A stretch of DNA of 7,436 nt. Source: M0027 sp021713415 (GTDB taxonomy: Bacteria > Pseudomonadota > Gammaproteobacteria > Francisellales > Francisellaceae). Both the position numbers and the translations under genes were made by a program. The notes under the pieces are model-generated. The model was not told the origin of the DNA. It ran no database searches and saw only the letters and a list, made by a program, of their open reading frames with translations. Shown here piece by piece: positions 7,085 through 7,436 of the stretch. The stretch lies in contig JAKJJQ010000090.1 in assembly GCA_021713415.1 (NCBI GenBank), positions 1 through 7,436 of the forward strand. Direction: 5' to 3'. Position 1 is the stretch's first letter. Every line of letters starts with the position of its first letter.

Positions 7085-7260
7085 AAATTTAAGAAATAAA
7101 TAATATATAATTTAAATAAAATGTAATATTTATTATTTAAGTGAATGTTTATATGATTTTTTATTGAAATAAATAGATTGCAAATCAAATATATAATTAT
7201 AATATAATTTTTGTAATAATTTAATAATATTTACAAATTACATGAAAATACACACTACAC
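7085..7260. other. Extremely AT-rich intergenic DNA with no gene
   Basis: Over 7081-7250 I count 16 G or C in 170 bases, about 9%. No gene is visible on either strand. The stretch must hold any promoter of the coiled-coil gene. It contains a perfect TATAAT on the minus strand (7201-7196, within the palindrome TATAATTATA at 7192-7201), but no convincing -35 box at normal spacing, and other A/T hexamers compete with it. An inverted repeat TTTGTAA (7210-7216) and TTACAAA (7231-7237) is also present. DNA like this is often curved and bound by H-NS-type silencers; that is general knowledge and not shown here. Confidence 0.6.
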
Positions 7261-7285
7261 GACAGTAACGGTGTAACCCATTGAT

Positions 7286-7314
7286 TTTTCATTGTTATCG
7301 TTCATTCTTATAAT
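7286..7314 (+). promoter_or_regulatory. Candidate promoter of the right-hand transposase
   Basis: TTTTCA (7286-7291) and a perfect TATAAT (7309-7314) are separated by 17 bases. Transcription would start near 7321, leaving a leader of about 20 bases before the transposase ATG. The position just inside the element end is what is expected for a transposase promoter. It points away from the two large genes. Confidence 0.5.
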
Positions 7315-7341
7315 CGCCAAAAAACAAAAAAGAGCGATATG

Positions 7342-7436
7342 ATGAAACACATCAATGAATTACAACAGTCACTGAAGCACTATTTTAACTTATCTTTTTG
7401 GAATACTGAATGCCTAACTTACTTTATTATTGCTCT
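7342..7436 (+). CDS. Transposase N-terminal fragment, probably IS4 family, cut by the window edge
   Basis: Two ATG codons lie in tandem at 7339 and 7342. A weak AGAG at 7331-7334 is seven bases from the second, which I prefer. The frame stays open to the window end for 31 full codons, starting MKHINELQQSLKHYFNLSFW. A short amphipathic start, then a Trp followed by CLTYFIIAL, matches the N-terminal layout of IS4-type DDE transposases (W-x-x-x-x-L then a hydrophobic helix). The DDE catalytic residues would be far downstream, so function and intactness are unknown. The family call rests on 31 residues plus the IS-like context and is moderate only. Confidence 0.6.
   Translation, partial: MKHINELQQSLKHYFNLSFWNTECLTYFIIA

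Larger units (their letters stand above)
7262..7436 (+). mobile_element. Left end of a second insertion sequence, probably IS4-like (partial)
   Basis: Near 7250-7262 the sequence changes abruptly from about 9% GC to ordinary composition, and a promoter and transposase start follow directly. The terminal inverted repeat should lie near CAGTAACGGTGTAACCCA (7263-7280), but the other end is outside the window, so neither the repeat nor a target duplication can be checked. A short inverted repeat TACAC (7256-7260) and GTGTA (7271-7275) straddles the presumed edge. The exact boundary could be off by several bases. Confidence 0.5.

Noticed and set aside
269..7140. Near-identical AT-rich words at 270-283 and 7125-7139 as a flanking repeat
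   Set aside because: They are short A/T-only strings of the type expected by chance in this composition.
1..7436. Composite transposon carrying the two large genes
   Set aside because: The two flanking elements belong to different families, so their ends could not act together as one unit.

Overview
The window is AT-rich bacterial DNA. Its core holds two long genes on the minus strand that I do not recognise, and each edge cuts through an insertion sequence. From sampled lines, the two genes have roughly 30% GC, the left insertion sequence about 45%, and the DNA upstream of the larger gene about 9%. Low GC, large coiled-coil proteins of no obvious family and nearby transposases are typical of accessory regions in host-associated or intracellular bacteria. 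Piscirickettsia and Legionella relatives come to mind, but nothing here fixes the taxon and that suggestion is weak.

Layout from left to right. Positions 1 to about 217 are the left end of an IS200/IS605-type element, with the first 44 codons of tnpA on the minus strand, a leader stem-loop and a subterminal hairpin. Positions 285-2597 (minus) encode a 770-residue, mainly helical protein of unknown function with two short coiled coils. Positions 2598-2843 are an intergenic gap with a candidate promoter. Positions 2844-7016 (minus) encode a 1390-residue protein with a helical N-terminal region, a proline-free stretch of more than 660 residues dominated by coiled coil, and a C-terminal domain of about 195 residues. 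Positions 7017-7260 hold the ribosome-binding site, a pair of direct repeats, a palindrome and extremely AT-rich DNA. From about 7262 a second element begins, with a promoter and the first 31 codons of an IS4-like transposase on the plus strand.

The two large genes point the same way, the 1390-residue gene first and the 770-residue gene 247 bp downstream. Each has a good Shine-Dalgarno site. They could be one long transcript or two units. Neither shows a signal peptide, a membrane segment, a Walker A motif or a recognisable catalytic motif, so I assign no function. The most economical reading is a pair of structural or host-interaction proteins, possibly secreted effectors, on a small accessory island. 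That is inference. A link to an antiphage or other system cannot be supported from the sequence.
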